Below, one piece after another: positions 15,360-24,400 of a DNA stretch of 36,778 nucleotides. The DNA is taken from the NCBI GenBank assembly GCA_937897645.1, contig CALCNV010000092.1:1-36778 (forward strand). Reading direction: 5' to 3'. Source of the stretch: an uncultured Lysobacteraceae bacterium. Lineage in GTDB: Bacteria; Pseudomonadota; Gammaproteobacteria; Xanthomonadales; Xanthomonadaceae. The notes below the pieces were generated by a model, which was not told the DNA's origin, did no database searches, and saw only the letters and a program-made list of their open reading frames with translations. Each line of letters begins with the position of its first letter. The stretch's first letter is position 1. Both the position numbers and the translations under genes were made by a program.

Positions 15360-16505
15360 ATGAATTCAACCGATTCCCGTTTCAAGCAACAGGCTTTGCC
15401 CACGTGGCGACGTGCGGTACTCAAGGTCGGCAGCAGCCTGCTGGCCGCGGAGGGCGAAGGGCTGACGCCGCGTCACGCGCTTGGATTGGCTCGATTCGTT
15501 TCCGACAGCCTGGCTGCAGGGCGTGAAGTCGTGATCGTGTCATCCGGTGCGGTGGCTGCTGGACGTGCGGTCATCCACCGACAGGCCAATGCCAATGCCG
15601 CAATGGCGGAACGACAGGCACTTGCGGCATTGGGGCAGGCGAAATTGATCGGGCTGTGGCAGTCCTTCTTCGAGCGTCCGGTCGCACAGGTGTTGTTGAC
15701 CCACGATGACCTGCGCAATCGTCGTCGGTATCTCAACGCACGTGCCACCTTGAATGAGCTTTTGGCACTGGGCGCATTGCCGGTCATCAATGAAAACGAC
15801 ACGGTGTCCGTAGATGAGCTCAAACTGGGTGACAACGATAACCTGGCCGCCGTGATTGCCGCACTGGTCGACGCGGATGCGTTGTTCATCGCTACCGATA
15901 TCGACGGCTTCTTCACCGCCAATCCGCGCACGCATGCGGATGCCCATCCGATCGAAGTCGTGCAAGCACTGACGCCTGAATTCTTCGCCATGGCCGGCGA
16001 TGCAGGTAGCAGCAGTGGCACAGGCGGCATGCTTACCAAGCTGGAGGCTGCCGCCAAGGCTGCTGCCGCCGGCATCGAAACGTTCCTGTTCAACGGTACG
16101 TCTGTCGATGCGGTGCATGGACTGGCGCAGGGCATGTTCAGCGGCACGCGATTCCGCCCTGCCCAGAATCGGGTCGCCGCACGCAAGTACTGGCTGCGTA
16201 ACGTGCCGCTGGAAGCCGGCATGATCGTGGTCGATGGCGGGGCGGCACGGGCCATGGTCGAGAAGGGTGCATCCCTGCTGCCCGGCGGTGTGGTGACGGC
16301 CGAAGGCGATTTCCGCCGCGGGGACATGGTCGAGGTGCGGCTCCGCGACGGGCAGGGCGACCAAGGCATCGCACGCGGCGTCAGCCAGTATTCGGCCGTC
16401 GATATCCGCCGCATCGCCCGCAGCCATTCGCGCGAGATCGAGGGCATACTCGGTTACAACTATGGCGAGAACGTGATTCACCGGGATGACCTAGTCCTTG
16501 TGTGA
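15360..16505 (+). CDS. proB: Glutamate 5-kinase
   Basis: A 381-residue enzyme, first step of proline synthesis. The amino-acid kinase domain (residues about 15-265) shows AVLKVGSSLL, VIVSSGAVAAG, NENDTVSVDELKLGDNDNLAA and GTGGMLTKLEAAAKA. Residues about 285-370 are a PUA domain (IVVDGGAARAMVEKGASLLPGG). The length including the PUA domain is that of the E. coli-like long form. Its ATG overlaps no gene and has a weak Shine-Dalgarno (GCAGG). It is followed by a 28-base inverted repeat and proA. Confidence 0.95.
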   Translation: MNSTDSRFKQQALPTWRRAVLKVGSSLLAAEGEGLTPRHALGLARFVSDSLAAGREVVIVSSGAVAAGRAVIHRQANANAAMAERQALAALGQAKLIGLWQSFFERPVAQVLLTHDDLRNRRRYLNARATLNELLALGALPVINENDTVSVDELKLGDNDNLAAVIAALVDADALFIATDIDGFFTANPRTHADAHPIEVVQALTPEFFAMAGDAGSSSGTGGMLTKLEAAAKAAAAGIETFLFNGTSVDAVHGLAQGMFSGTRFRPAQNRVAARKYWLRNVPLEAGMIVVDGGAARAMVEKGASLLPGGVVTAEGDFRRGDMVEVRLRDGQGDQGIARGVSQYSAVDIRRIARSHSREIEGILGYNYGENVIHRDDLVLV

Positions 16506-16525
16506 TCCTCACGCTCCGTCGCAGG

Positions 16526-16605
16526 TTGTAGGAGCGGGCCCTGCCCGCGATGCTCTGCGATCAGGCCAAGGCATAGGGCATCGCGGGCAGGGCCCGCTCC
16601 TACAA
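16526..16605. repeat. Perfect 28-base inverted repeat between proB and proA
   Basis: The arms 16526-16553 and 16578-16605 are perfectly complementary, with a 24-base loop. The core is the family-typical TTGTAGGAGCGGGCC. In RNA it would form one of the most stable hairpins of the window, without a T run after it, so it is a repeat or mRNA-stability element rather than a classical terminator. Confidence 0.9.
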
Positions 16606-16634
16606 TTCCATTCAAGCTGTAAGTGGACGGATAC

Positions 16635-17918
16635 ATGACGGATATCAGAGAACTGGCCTTGCAATGTCGTGCTGCCGCCGCTCGCGTCGCTGCGTTGTCT
16701 ACGCCTGCGAAAAACGAACTATTGCTCGCCATGGCGGCGGCCCTGGAAAGCGATGGTGAATCCATCCTGGAGGCCAATACACGTGACCTGGCCGCGGCGC
16801 GGGAGAAGGGAATATCCGGCGCCATGCTCGACCGCTTGAAGCTGGATGCTGCCGGCCTTGCCGGTATCGCCAATGCATTGCGCGAAGTCGCTGCATTGCC
16901 TGATCCAGTCGGCATGGTCACGCGCAATGACGTTCGGCCAAATGGCATCAACGTGCAGCGCGTGCGGATTCCGCTGGGCGTGATTGCCATGATCTACGAA
17001 GCCCGTCCGAACGTTACCGCCGATGCGGCGGCACTGTGCATCAAGGCGGGCAATGGCGTCATCCTGCGCGGTGGCTCCGAGGCCATCCATTCCAACACCG
17101 CCATCGCGGCCTCGCTCAAGCGCGCCTTGCGTGAGGCCGGCTTGCCGGATGCCGCGCTGAGCCTGGTCGAAGACCTGCGGCGCGAGACCATGCTCGAGCT
17201 GCTGCAACTCACCGATATCATCGACTTGGCGATCCCGCGCGGTGGCGAGGGATTGATCCGCTTCGTCGCCGAACACGCCCGCGTGCCGGTGATAAAGCAC
17301 TACAAGGGCGTCTGCCATCTGTTCGTGGATGCCAGCGCAGACCTTGACCTTGCCTTGCGCCTTCTGGTGGATGGCAAGGTGTCGCGGCCTAGCGCGTGCA
17401 ACTCGCTGGAAACACTGCTGGTGCATGCGGATATTGCGGTGCAATTCCTGCCAAAGGCAGCCAGTACGCTTTCATCGCTCAAGGTTGAATTGCGTGGCGA
17501 TGAACGCAGCAGTGCCTTGATGGGGCAGGCCAGGTCAGTGACCGATGCGGATTACGCAACAGAGTTCCTGGACCTGATCATTGCCGTGCGCGTGGTCGAA
17601 AGCTTGGACGAGGCGATTGCCCATATCCGGCAATACGGTTCGGACCATACTGAAGTCATCGCCACCCGCGATGCAGCGCATGCGGAAAAATTCGTCCATG
17701 CACTGCGCTCGGCCGTGGTGATGGTCAATGCTTCGTCGCGCTTCTCGGACGGTGGTGAACTTGGGCTGGGCGCGGAAATCGGCATTTCCACCACCCGCCT
17801 GCACGCGTATGGGCCGATGGGACTGGAAGCGCTGACGGTGGAGCGTTTCGTGGTGCGCGGCAGCGGCCAGACACGGAACTTGGCACGGGATGGCGATGCC
17901 CATGGCCTGCAAGCCTGA
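16635..17918 (+). CDS. proA: Gamma-glutamyl phosphate reductase
   Basis: A 427-residue aldehyde-dehydrogenase-type reductase, second proline step. Landmarks: RIPLGVIAMIYEARPNVTADA, LRGGSEAIHSN, PRGGEGLIRFV, HYKGVCHLF, the catalytic cysteine C255 in RPSACNSLETLL, and NASSRFSDGGELGLGAEIGIST. ATG 16635 was chosen because GGACGGA precedes it at good spacing; an in-frame GTG at 16623 exists. Last gene of the arginine/proline unit; the following 182 bases contain no gene I can support. Confidence 0.96.
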   Translation: MTDIRELALQCRAAAARVAALSTPAKNELLLAMAAALESDGESILEANTRDLAAAREKGISGAMLDRLKLDAAGLAGIANALREVAALPDPVGMVTRNDVRPNGINVQRVRIPLGVIAMIYEARPNVTADAAALCIKAGNGVILRGGSEAIHSNTAIAASLKRALREAGLPDAALSLVEDLRRETMLELLQLTDIIDLAIPRGGEGLIRFVAEHARVPVIKHYKGVCHLFVDASADLDLALRLLVDGKVSRPSACNSLETLLVHADIAVQFLPKAASTLSSLKVELRGDERSSALMGQARSVTDADYATEFLDLIIAVRVVESLDEAIAHIRQYGSDHTEVIATRDAAHAEKFVHALRSAVVMVNASSRFSDGGELGLGAEIGISTTRLHAYGPMGLEALTVERFVVRGSGQTRNLARDGDAHGLQA

Positions 17919-18100
17919 TCGCGATCGATTTTCCAATGTGTATTGGCGAACTTGACGCACAGCCAGAGGCTAGACTGGTACATGGATCAGACATGGAAGG
18001 GGCGAATGTGCTGCGTATCTTTTCATTTTGTACTTTGGATTTTCCAGTCCATGGGTAACTCCTTCGCGACACTGCCTCAATGCCTGCCTGAGTCTCCGAC

Positions 18101-19594
18101 ATGACCGAGCGTGGCAAGGTACTGGCGAATACGGGCTTCTCTTCGGTTGGCCTGTACACGGAGTATTTGTTCGGGCTGATCGCATCGATCATGGTGGCCC
18201 GCGCACTGGGCCCGCAAGACCTCGGCATCTACAGCTTGTTGGTATGGATTGTTTCCATGGCCGTCATCGTCGCCAACGCCGGTATCACCACCGCGGCGAT
18301 CAAGTTCATTGCCGAGTTGCATGGATCGGGCAAGACGATGCTGATTCCGGCGCTGGTCGCACGCCTGCGCCGCTTGCAACGGATCATGCTGTCTGTCGTT
18401 GTCCTGGCAGTCGCAATAACGCTGGTACTGGCCCATGACCGCCTTGCACCTGGCGTGGTGTTCTGGGTGCTGGGATTGGTCGTAGCCTCGGTGCTGATGC
18501 GCGCACCGTATATGTTCAATATCGCGCTGGCCAAGGGAGCACAGGACTTCCGTTCCACCGCTATCATCGCGGTCGTAAGCGCCAGCGCCAACCTTGCGAT
18601 GATTGCAGTCGCCCTTGCGTGGCGTGCATCGTTGCCCGTGTTCGTCATTGTCTTTGCGGTGTCGGGCGTGGTTTATTTCCTGGTATCGCAATGGCGGGTC
18701 CGGCGGATCCTGCAAGACACCAACGACGCGCCCGTATCACTGCCTGCAGACCTTGAGTCGCGCCTTGGACATCATCTGCGCATCGTGGCTATCAGCATCG
18801 TGCTGGGTTCGATCGGAAGTAGCGAGATCGAATTGCTCTTCCTCAACATTCTCGCCACACCGTCCGATGCGGGTATGTTCAAGGTTGCCAATGCACTCGC
18901 AATGGGCGCCGCATTGCTTGCTTCCGGCGTGCTGGGCGCGCAGTTGTTGCCGATGATGGCCAGTGCTTATGGACGGGGGCCGGAACAGGCCGCATCACGC
19001 ATTGCGGCGACGACTGCCTGGTTGTTCGTGCTTGGTGCACCACTGGTCGCGCTGGGTGCCATATTTTCAGTTCCGCTGATCAAGTTCCTCTATGGCAGTG
19101 CGTTTGCACCTGCGGCGGGTGCCTTGTCCATCCTGCTGGTGGCGAGGGTGGCAAGCACCCTGGGGCAGGGCGCCTCGGCTTACCTGGTAAGCGCTGATCG
19201 GCAGACGGCGCTCATGCAGCTCACCCTGCTGTTCACGGCACTGCGCCTGGCAGGTGTGTACACAGGTACTTTGTATTTTGGATTGATGGGTGCGGTTGTG
19301 TCTTCTGCAGTGTTTGCAGTACTGGGCACGGTTTCAACCGTGTGGCTGGCGCTCCGCGACACCAGTGCAAAATTGCCGTGGTCCAGGCTGCTGAGGATCG
19401 CCGCCGCCGCCGCGCTTGCCGCACTTTGCAGCATGCCTGCGACATGGTTGCACCCACCTCTGTTGGTGCTGGCAGTGGGTGGCATCGTGTTCGTTGTTGT
19501 CTATCTCGCCGCACTCTGGCTGATGGGCTGCCTGGAGGATGCCGACGCGGAGTACGTGCGGCGCTTGGTCAAGAGGATCGCTGGAAAATTCTAG
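18101..19594 (+). CDS. MOP-superfamily flippase / polysaccharide biosynthesis-type membrane protein
   Basis: A 497-residue very hydrophobic protein with about 12-14 membrane segments and the start pattern GKVLANTGFSSVGLYTEYLFGLIASIMVARALGPQDLGIYSL, which is that of Wzx-like flippases (MATE/MOP superfamily). It would move a lipid-linked or amphiphilic substrate across the inner membrane. No glycosyltransferases are next to it; the following genes belong to the NRPS/PKS locus, so it may export that product or a lipid intermediate (inference). No clear promoter was found in the 182 bases before the ATG. Confidence 0.8.
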   Translation: MTERGKVLANTGFSSVGLYTEYLFGLIASIMVARALGPQDLGIYSLLVWIVSMAVIVANAGITTAAIKFIAELHGSGKTMLIPALVARLRRLQRIMLSVVVLAVAITLVLAHDRLAPGVVFWVLGLVVASVLMRAPYMFNIALAKGAQDFRSTAIIAVVSASANLAMIAVALAWRASLPVFVIVFAVSGVVYFLVSQWRVRRILQDTNDAPVSLPADLESRLGHHLRIVAISIVLGSIGSSEIELLFLNILATPSDAGMFKVANALAMGAALLASGVLGAQLLPMMASAYGRGPEQAASRIAATTAWLFVLGAPLVALGAIFSVPLIKFLYGSAFAPAAGALSILLVARVASTLGQGASAYLVSADRQTALMQLTLLFTALRLAGVYTGTLYFGLMGAVVSSAVFAVLGTVSTVWLALRDTSAKLPWSRLLRIAAAAALAALCSMPATWLHPPLLVLAVGGIVFVVVYLAALWLMGCLEDADAEYVRRLVKRIAGKF

Positions 19595-19680
19595 GCCGTA
19601 CTTCGCGGGGTATATCCGCGATGGCATCCACTGCGGCGTTGAATGACCGTGGTTGCATGCACCAACTGGCGCACGCTGGA

Positions 19681-20586
19681 TCAGGCAGGTGCGTAGGGCA
19701 ATGTGTTGTCGCGAATCCCGCGCCCCAGCATGCGCATTACACCGCTGCGTCCGGCGGTGTAGGCAGAGAGCAGGGCGCTCTTGGTGTAATCACGGGTGGG
19801 CGATGTACCCACTGGCGAAGGCTCAATGCCCAGCTTGCGTAGGCGTGCGTTGCCGCGGTACAGCAGTTCGCGGCGGCGCGTGGCGTCCGTGTAGTAGGTG
19901 AAGCTGACCGTGATGGATGGTTCGCTTCCGTTCTCGACCATGTGCGGTGATGTCGAAGGCATGTACCCGCCCATGCCGGGTTCCAGTTCGAAAATTCGAG
20001 CACGGCCGCGGAATGATTCATCCCAGTGGATTTTCTCGCGGGAATGCTGGTCATGGAACAGTTCCTGCGCGTGCTCGCTCACTACCTCGCGATCCATCGG
20101 GTCCCATGTATACAGCCGTTTCCTTCCGCGTACCTGCAGGATGAAGTTGTGTTCGTGGTCAATGTGGAACGGAGTTACCGCGCCCGGTGAGCTGACGAAG
20201 ATCCACCCGCCCCGATAGCACATGCCCGGATCAACCCTGTCAAGCTGCGGCTTCAATGCGTCCAGCACTTCATCCACCAGATTGCGGTAGAGCGGATCCG
20301 CCTGCACGTTGAGCAACGACATCCACGCACGTGCGTCGGCAATGCCTGCCAGGGTTTCCGCGGCGCTACGCTGGTTGGGGTGTAGTTGGGGTGCATCGCC
20401 GAAGCTGGTGCCGGCGGTAGCGCTGTCGCTGTGGGTACGGACAAGCTTTCTTGACTCAAGGCGCTTGCCCAACTCCACCAGCGCATCGATCTGCAGCAGC
20501 GGGTGCGCACAGAGCTGGTGCGTCACGGCCTGAATTTTCCAGGGATCGAACGTGTCGGATTCTAGGGAAACCAGCTCGGCGGCCAT
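19681..20586 (-). CDS. JmjC/cupin-like putative Fe(II)/2-oxoglutarate oxygenase
   Basis: A 301-residue protein with a cupin_8/JmjC-type core. The facial triad reads H141 and D143 (VTPFHIDHEHNFILQV) and H215 (TSPHMVENGSEPSITVSF); VRGRKRLYTWDP sits in the expected place between them. Such proteins hydroxylate peptides, small molecules or proteins at unactivated carbons. The region before the core is helical and carries LCAHPLLQIDALVELGKRL. Within a NRPS locus a beta-hydroxylase role on an amino acid is possible, but protein targets are as likely. ATG 20586 was chosen; an in-frame TTG at 20622 would add 12 residues and would overlap the promoter found there. It converges with the flippase gene. 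Confidence 0.75.
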   Translation of the reverse strand: MAAELVSLESDTFDPWKIQAVTHQLCAHPLLQIDALVELGKRLESRKLVRTHSDSATAGTSFGDAPQLHPNQRSAAETLAGIADARAWMSLLNVQADPLYRNLVDEVLDALKPQLDRVDPGMCYRGGWIFVSSPGAVTPFHIDHEHNFILQVRGRKRLYTWDPMDREVVSEHAQELFHDQHSREKIHWDESFRGRARIFELEPGMGGYMPSTSPHMVENGSEPSITVSFTYYTDATRRRELLYRGNARLRKLGIEPSPVGTSPTRDYTKSALLSAYTAGRSGVMRMLGRGIRDNTLPYAPA

Positions 20587-20594
20587 GGTGCCAG

Positions 20595-20622
20595 AGTATA
20601 CGGCTGCTGTTATCCTGCGCAA
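20595..20622 (-). promoter_or_regulatory. Promoter of the JmjC-like gene, giving a nearly leaderless mRNA
   Basis: On the minus strand TTGCGC (20622-20617) and TATACT (20600-20595) are 16 bases apart. The expected start of transcription lies about two bases before the ATG at 20586. The element occupies the whole gap to the divergent methyltransferase gene. Confidence 0.5.
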
Positions 20623-21441
20623 ATGGGGCTACTAGATACCGGTGAACGCATCGCCCGCCATGCATGGCGGATGCCGGTCATTGGCCAGATCCTGCAATGG
20701 GACTACCGGCGCAGCTTCGCTCGCATGCCGCCAAACCGGTTTCGCGGCATCTACCCGACGTTCGACGAAGCAGAGCGCTCCATTCCCAAGGGGGGGCGTG
20801 TCGGATACGACCACGAAGCACTCTCAGGCATGTACCGCGATCGCATGCAGCGTGCCTGCCAAAGCGATTACGCGGTACTTTTCTGGCTGAAGGAAATCAT
20901 CGCCGCGGACACTAGGGTGTTCGATTTTGGTGGTCACATAGGCGTCAGCTATTACGGATGGCAAGAATACCTGCACTATCCGGAAGGACTGAGATGGCAT
21001 GTCTGCGACGTGCGCGCGATCATCGAGGAAGGGGCGAAGTTGGCGTCGGAGCGCGATGCGAAAAGCCTGCAGTTCACCAGCGAGATTGCAGATGGACGCG
21101 ATTGCAACGTACTGCTGGTGGCTGGTTCATTGCAGTACGTTGACCTCGATCTACCGCAGTTGCTTGAGGCCATGGGCACCCGTCCGCGCCATATCCTGGT
21201 CAACAAGCAGCCGCTCTACGACGGGGCCACGTTCGTCACGGTGCAGTCAACCGGACGTGCCTTCCATGCTTATCGCATCAGCAACCGCGATGAATTCGTC
21301 GGATCGGTGACGCGCCTGGGTTATCGCGTGGTCGACCATTGGAGCAATAGCGAGCAGCATTGCCACATACCGTTCACGCGTGGCCGCGACATCGATGCCT
21401 ACAGTGGCTACTACTTCGTGCGTGAAGAGGCCGCGGACTGA
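20623..21441 (+). CDS. Methyltransferase of TIGR04325 type
   Basis: A 272-residue protein that resembles TIGR04325-family putative SAM-dependent methyltransferases: an N-terminal helical part, the pattern RMQRACQSDYAVLFWLKEII, the SAM-binding region TRVFDFGGHIGVSYYGW (about residues 98-114) and later LVAGSLQYVD. The family occurs in polysaccharide and secondary-metabolite clusters; substrates are generally unknown. It is divergent from the JmjC-like gene with only 36 bases between the starts and converges with the NRPS gene nine bases apart, so it is a single-gene unit inside the locus. No Shine-Dalgarno is visible; a leaderless start is possible. Confidence 0.75.
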   Translation: MGLLDTGERIARHAWRMPVIGQILQWDYRRSFARMPPNRFRGIYPTFDEAERSIPKGGRVGYDHEALSGMYRDRMQRACQSDYAVLFWLKEIIAADTRVFDFGGHIGVSYYGWQEYLHYPEGLRWHVCDVRAIIEEGAKLASERDAKSLQFTSEIADGRDCNVLLVAGSLQYVDLDLPQLLEAMGTRPRHILVNKQPLYDGATFVTVQSTGRAFHAYRISNRDEFVGSVTRLGYRVVDHWSNSEQHCHIPFTRGRDIDAYSGYYFVREEAAD

Positions 21442-21450
21442 CGCTGGTTG

Positions 21451-24400
21451 CTAGTGAAGCGTCCTGCGGCCGAAGCGCGCCATCATCTTACCCAGCAGCG
21501 TCCTCGGTCCAGCCCCGGCCCCGGGTGTCACATCGGTTGTTGCAACTGTGGCCAGTGCATCACACTCCGCTGCGATCTGCTGCAAGGTCTGGAATACGAA
21601 TGCGCGCGGGTTCAGGCTGATCCCATGTCGTGTTTCCAGCAGCGCCACCGCCCGCATGACCATGAGTGAATGGCCGCCGAGGTCAAGGAAATTGTCCAGC
21701 GGCCCGATATCCTCGACATCCAGAAGCTCCCGCCACAATGCTGCTATCGCGAGTTCGGTGGTGGTCAGCGCCTGTGGGTGAACGTTGCGATTCGGGTGTT
21801 TCTCCGTCGCCGACAAAGGTGGCAGGGCGTTTCGGTCGACCTTGCCATTCTGGGTCATCGGTACGGTCTGGATCGGGATGTAGGCGCTAGGCACCATGTA
21901 ATCGGGCAATGCCTTGCGCAGGTGTGCCCTCAGTTCTTCCGGCTGCAGTGCATGATCGGGTTGCAGCACCAGGTACGCCGCAAGCATCGCTTCGCCACCA
22001 GCGCCAGCCACGCTAGTGACCACGGCCTGTGCGACGGACGGATGGCCCGACAGCACGACTTCTATCTCGCCGGTTTCGATGCGGTAGCCACGCAACTTGA
22101 TCTGCTGGTCGATGCGGCCGAGGTGCTGTAGCTGGCCATCGCTGCGCCAGCGTCCCAGATCGCCGGTGCGATAGCGGCGGAGCTCCGGCGCAGTTGGGTC
22201 GGCCAGGAATTTCTCGGCAGTCAGTTCCGGCCTTGCGTGGTAGCCCAATGCCACGCCCAGGCCGCCGATCACCAGTTCGCCAGGCACCCCGATGGGTGCA
22301 GGCCGGCCATCCTGGCCAATTACATCGACGGTGGTATTCGCGATGGGCCGGCCGATAACGATATCGCCCTGGCCGGCCTGTATGCGTGCACATGTGGACC
22401 AGACGGTGGTTTCGGTTGGTCCATACATGTTCCACAACTCGCCAACACGTGGGAGCAGTGCTTCGGCAACATCGATCGGCATGGCTTCACCGCCGCACAA
22501 GGCTTTCCAGTGCGGGCCACCACGCCAGCCAGCTTCCAGCAGCAAGCGCCAAGTCATTGGCGTCGCTTGCATGGTGTTGACCTTGTGCTGCTCCAGCAGG
22601 GCCCGCAAGGCGCGTCCATCCGAACCCTCTTCACGGCTGACCAGCAGGATCTCGGCGCCCACTACCAGGGGCAGGAGCAGTTCGAGTACTGCGATATCGA
22701 AAGACAGCGTGGTGATCGCGGCCAAGCGGGTATTGGCATCGATCCCCGGCCGCATACGCATGGATTCCAGGAAATTGACCACGGCGCCACGTGGCACGCG
22801 CACACCTTTAGGCTGTCCGGTCGAACCCGAGGTGTAGATCAGGTATGCCAGCTGAGGGGGGAGGTCGGGAGCGCTTGCGTCGCGTATCGCATCATGTCCC
22901 TCGTCCAGAGGCTGATGCTCGGCATCCAGGAGTTCGTCCAGAGTCAGGCAGGCACCTTCGAATCCCGGCACGAGGCCGACACCGTCCCGGACTACCAATA
23001 CAGCGCCGGAATCCTGGAGCATGAAGCTGATGCGATCGGCAGGAAAGTCGGGATCCAGCGGAAGGTACGCTGCACCTGCCTTGAGCGTTGCCAGCATCGC
23101 GACCAGCATGCGTGGCGTGCGATTGAGGTAAAGGCCAACAATAGCGCCTGCCGAAATGCCATGCGAACGTAGTGAGTCAGCCATCTGGTCCACATCGTCG
23201 GACAGCTGCTTGTAGGTCAGCGATTGACCGCCTTGTCGCAATGCCGTTCGTTCGCCGTGCAGTTCGAGTGCTGCCCCCAGATAGACGGAGAGATCGCAGT
23301 CGGCTGGATGCGCCGTTGACGTCGCGTTCCATGCCTCGACCTGTGCGGCCTCGTCGTGGCCTATCGACAATAATTCATGCAGCGGCGCATCGTTGCCGGC
23401 AGCGATGGCTTCAAGCAGATGCAAGAAGCGGTGCTTGAGCAGTTCAGCGGTCTGCGGAAGCAGGATGTCCGTGTTGAAGTTCAATCCGCCGACCAGGCCG
23501 TCTCCGCTTTCGAGGAACCACAGCGCGAGATCCTGTGCCGCCGCGGGCTGGAATACGGGCAGGTTTTCGTGCACCAGATTGCCCCACCGGGACGGCCGCA
23601 GGCGGGCATCCTGGTAGGAGAAGAATGCCTGGTAGATGGGAAAGCGGCTCGCATCGCGCTGCTTGTCCAGAACGCGTACGAGATGCTCGAAGGGAACGTC
23701 CTGGAACCCGAAGGCTTCCGTCACCTCAGCCTTCACGTAGCGAAGCAAGCGGGTGAAGCCTTGATTACCATCCAGCCGCAAGCGCAACGGCAGGGCGTTG
23801 ACGAAGAAGCCCATCAGCGAGTCGAGGCCGGGCAAGTTGCGCCCACGCACTGGCGTGCCGATCACAAGGTCATCGTCACCGCTCATCTGCTTCAGCAAAA
23901 GGGACCAGATGGCGAGCAACGCCATGAACACGGTCGCGCCTTCGGTCTGGGCACGTTGGCGAAGTGCATTGACCGCTGCTGCAGGAATCCGCAGCCAGAC
24001 CGTATCGCCCTGGTTGCTGGGCGTTGCGGGCCGCGCATGGTCAGTGGGCAGGGACAGGGCTTCCGGCGCGCCGTGCAATTTGCGTTGCCAGTGGTCCAGT
24101 TGGCGCGCCAGCTCGGGGCCGTTCATCCATTCGCGATGCCAGGCCGAAAAATCGGCATAGCTGGCGGCAGGCGACGGCAATTGCACATGCTTGCCATCGG
24201 CGAAGCCTGCATACAACGTTGCCATGGCATCGTAGAACAGGTCGAAGGACCAGCCGTCCCATATCAGGTGGTGGGCCATGAAGAACAGCACATGGTGCGT
24301 CTCGTCGATCCTGTAGAGCCGGACCCGGAACAATGGGCCTCGGACAAGGTCGAATGGCTGGTCGATCTGTCGCTGCAAGCGCTCGGCGAGCTGGCTCTCG

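Noticed and set aside
17919..18100. TTGACG at 17952 as a promoter for the flippase gene
   Set aside because: No acceptable -10 box at 16-18 bases; TAGACT is only 13 bases away.
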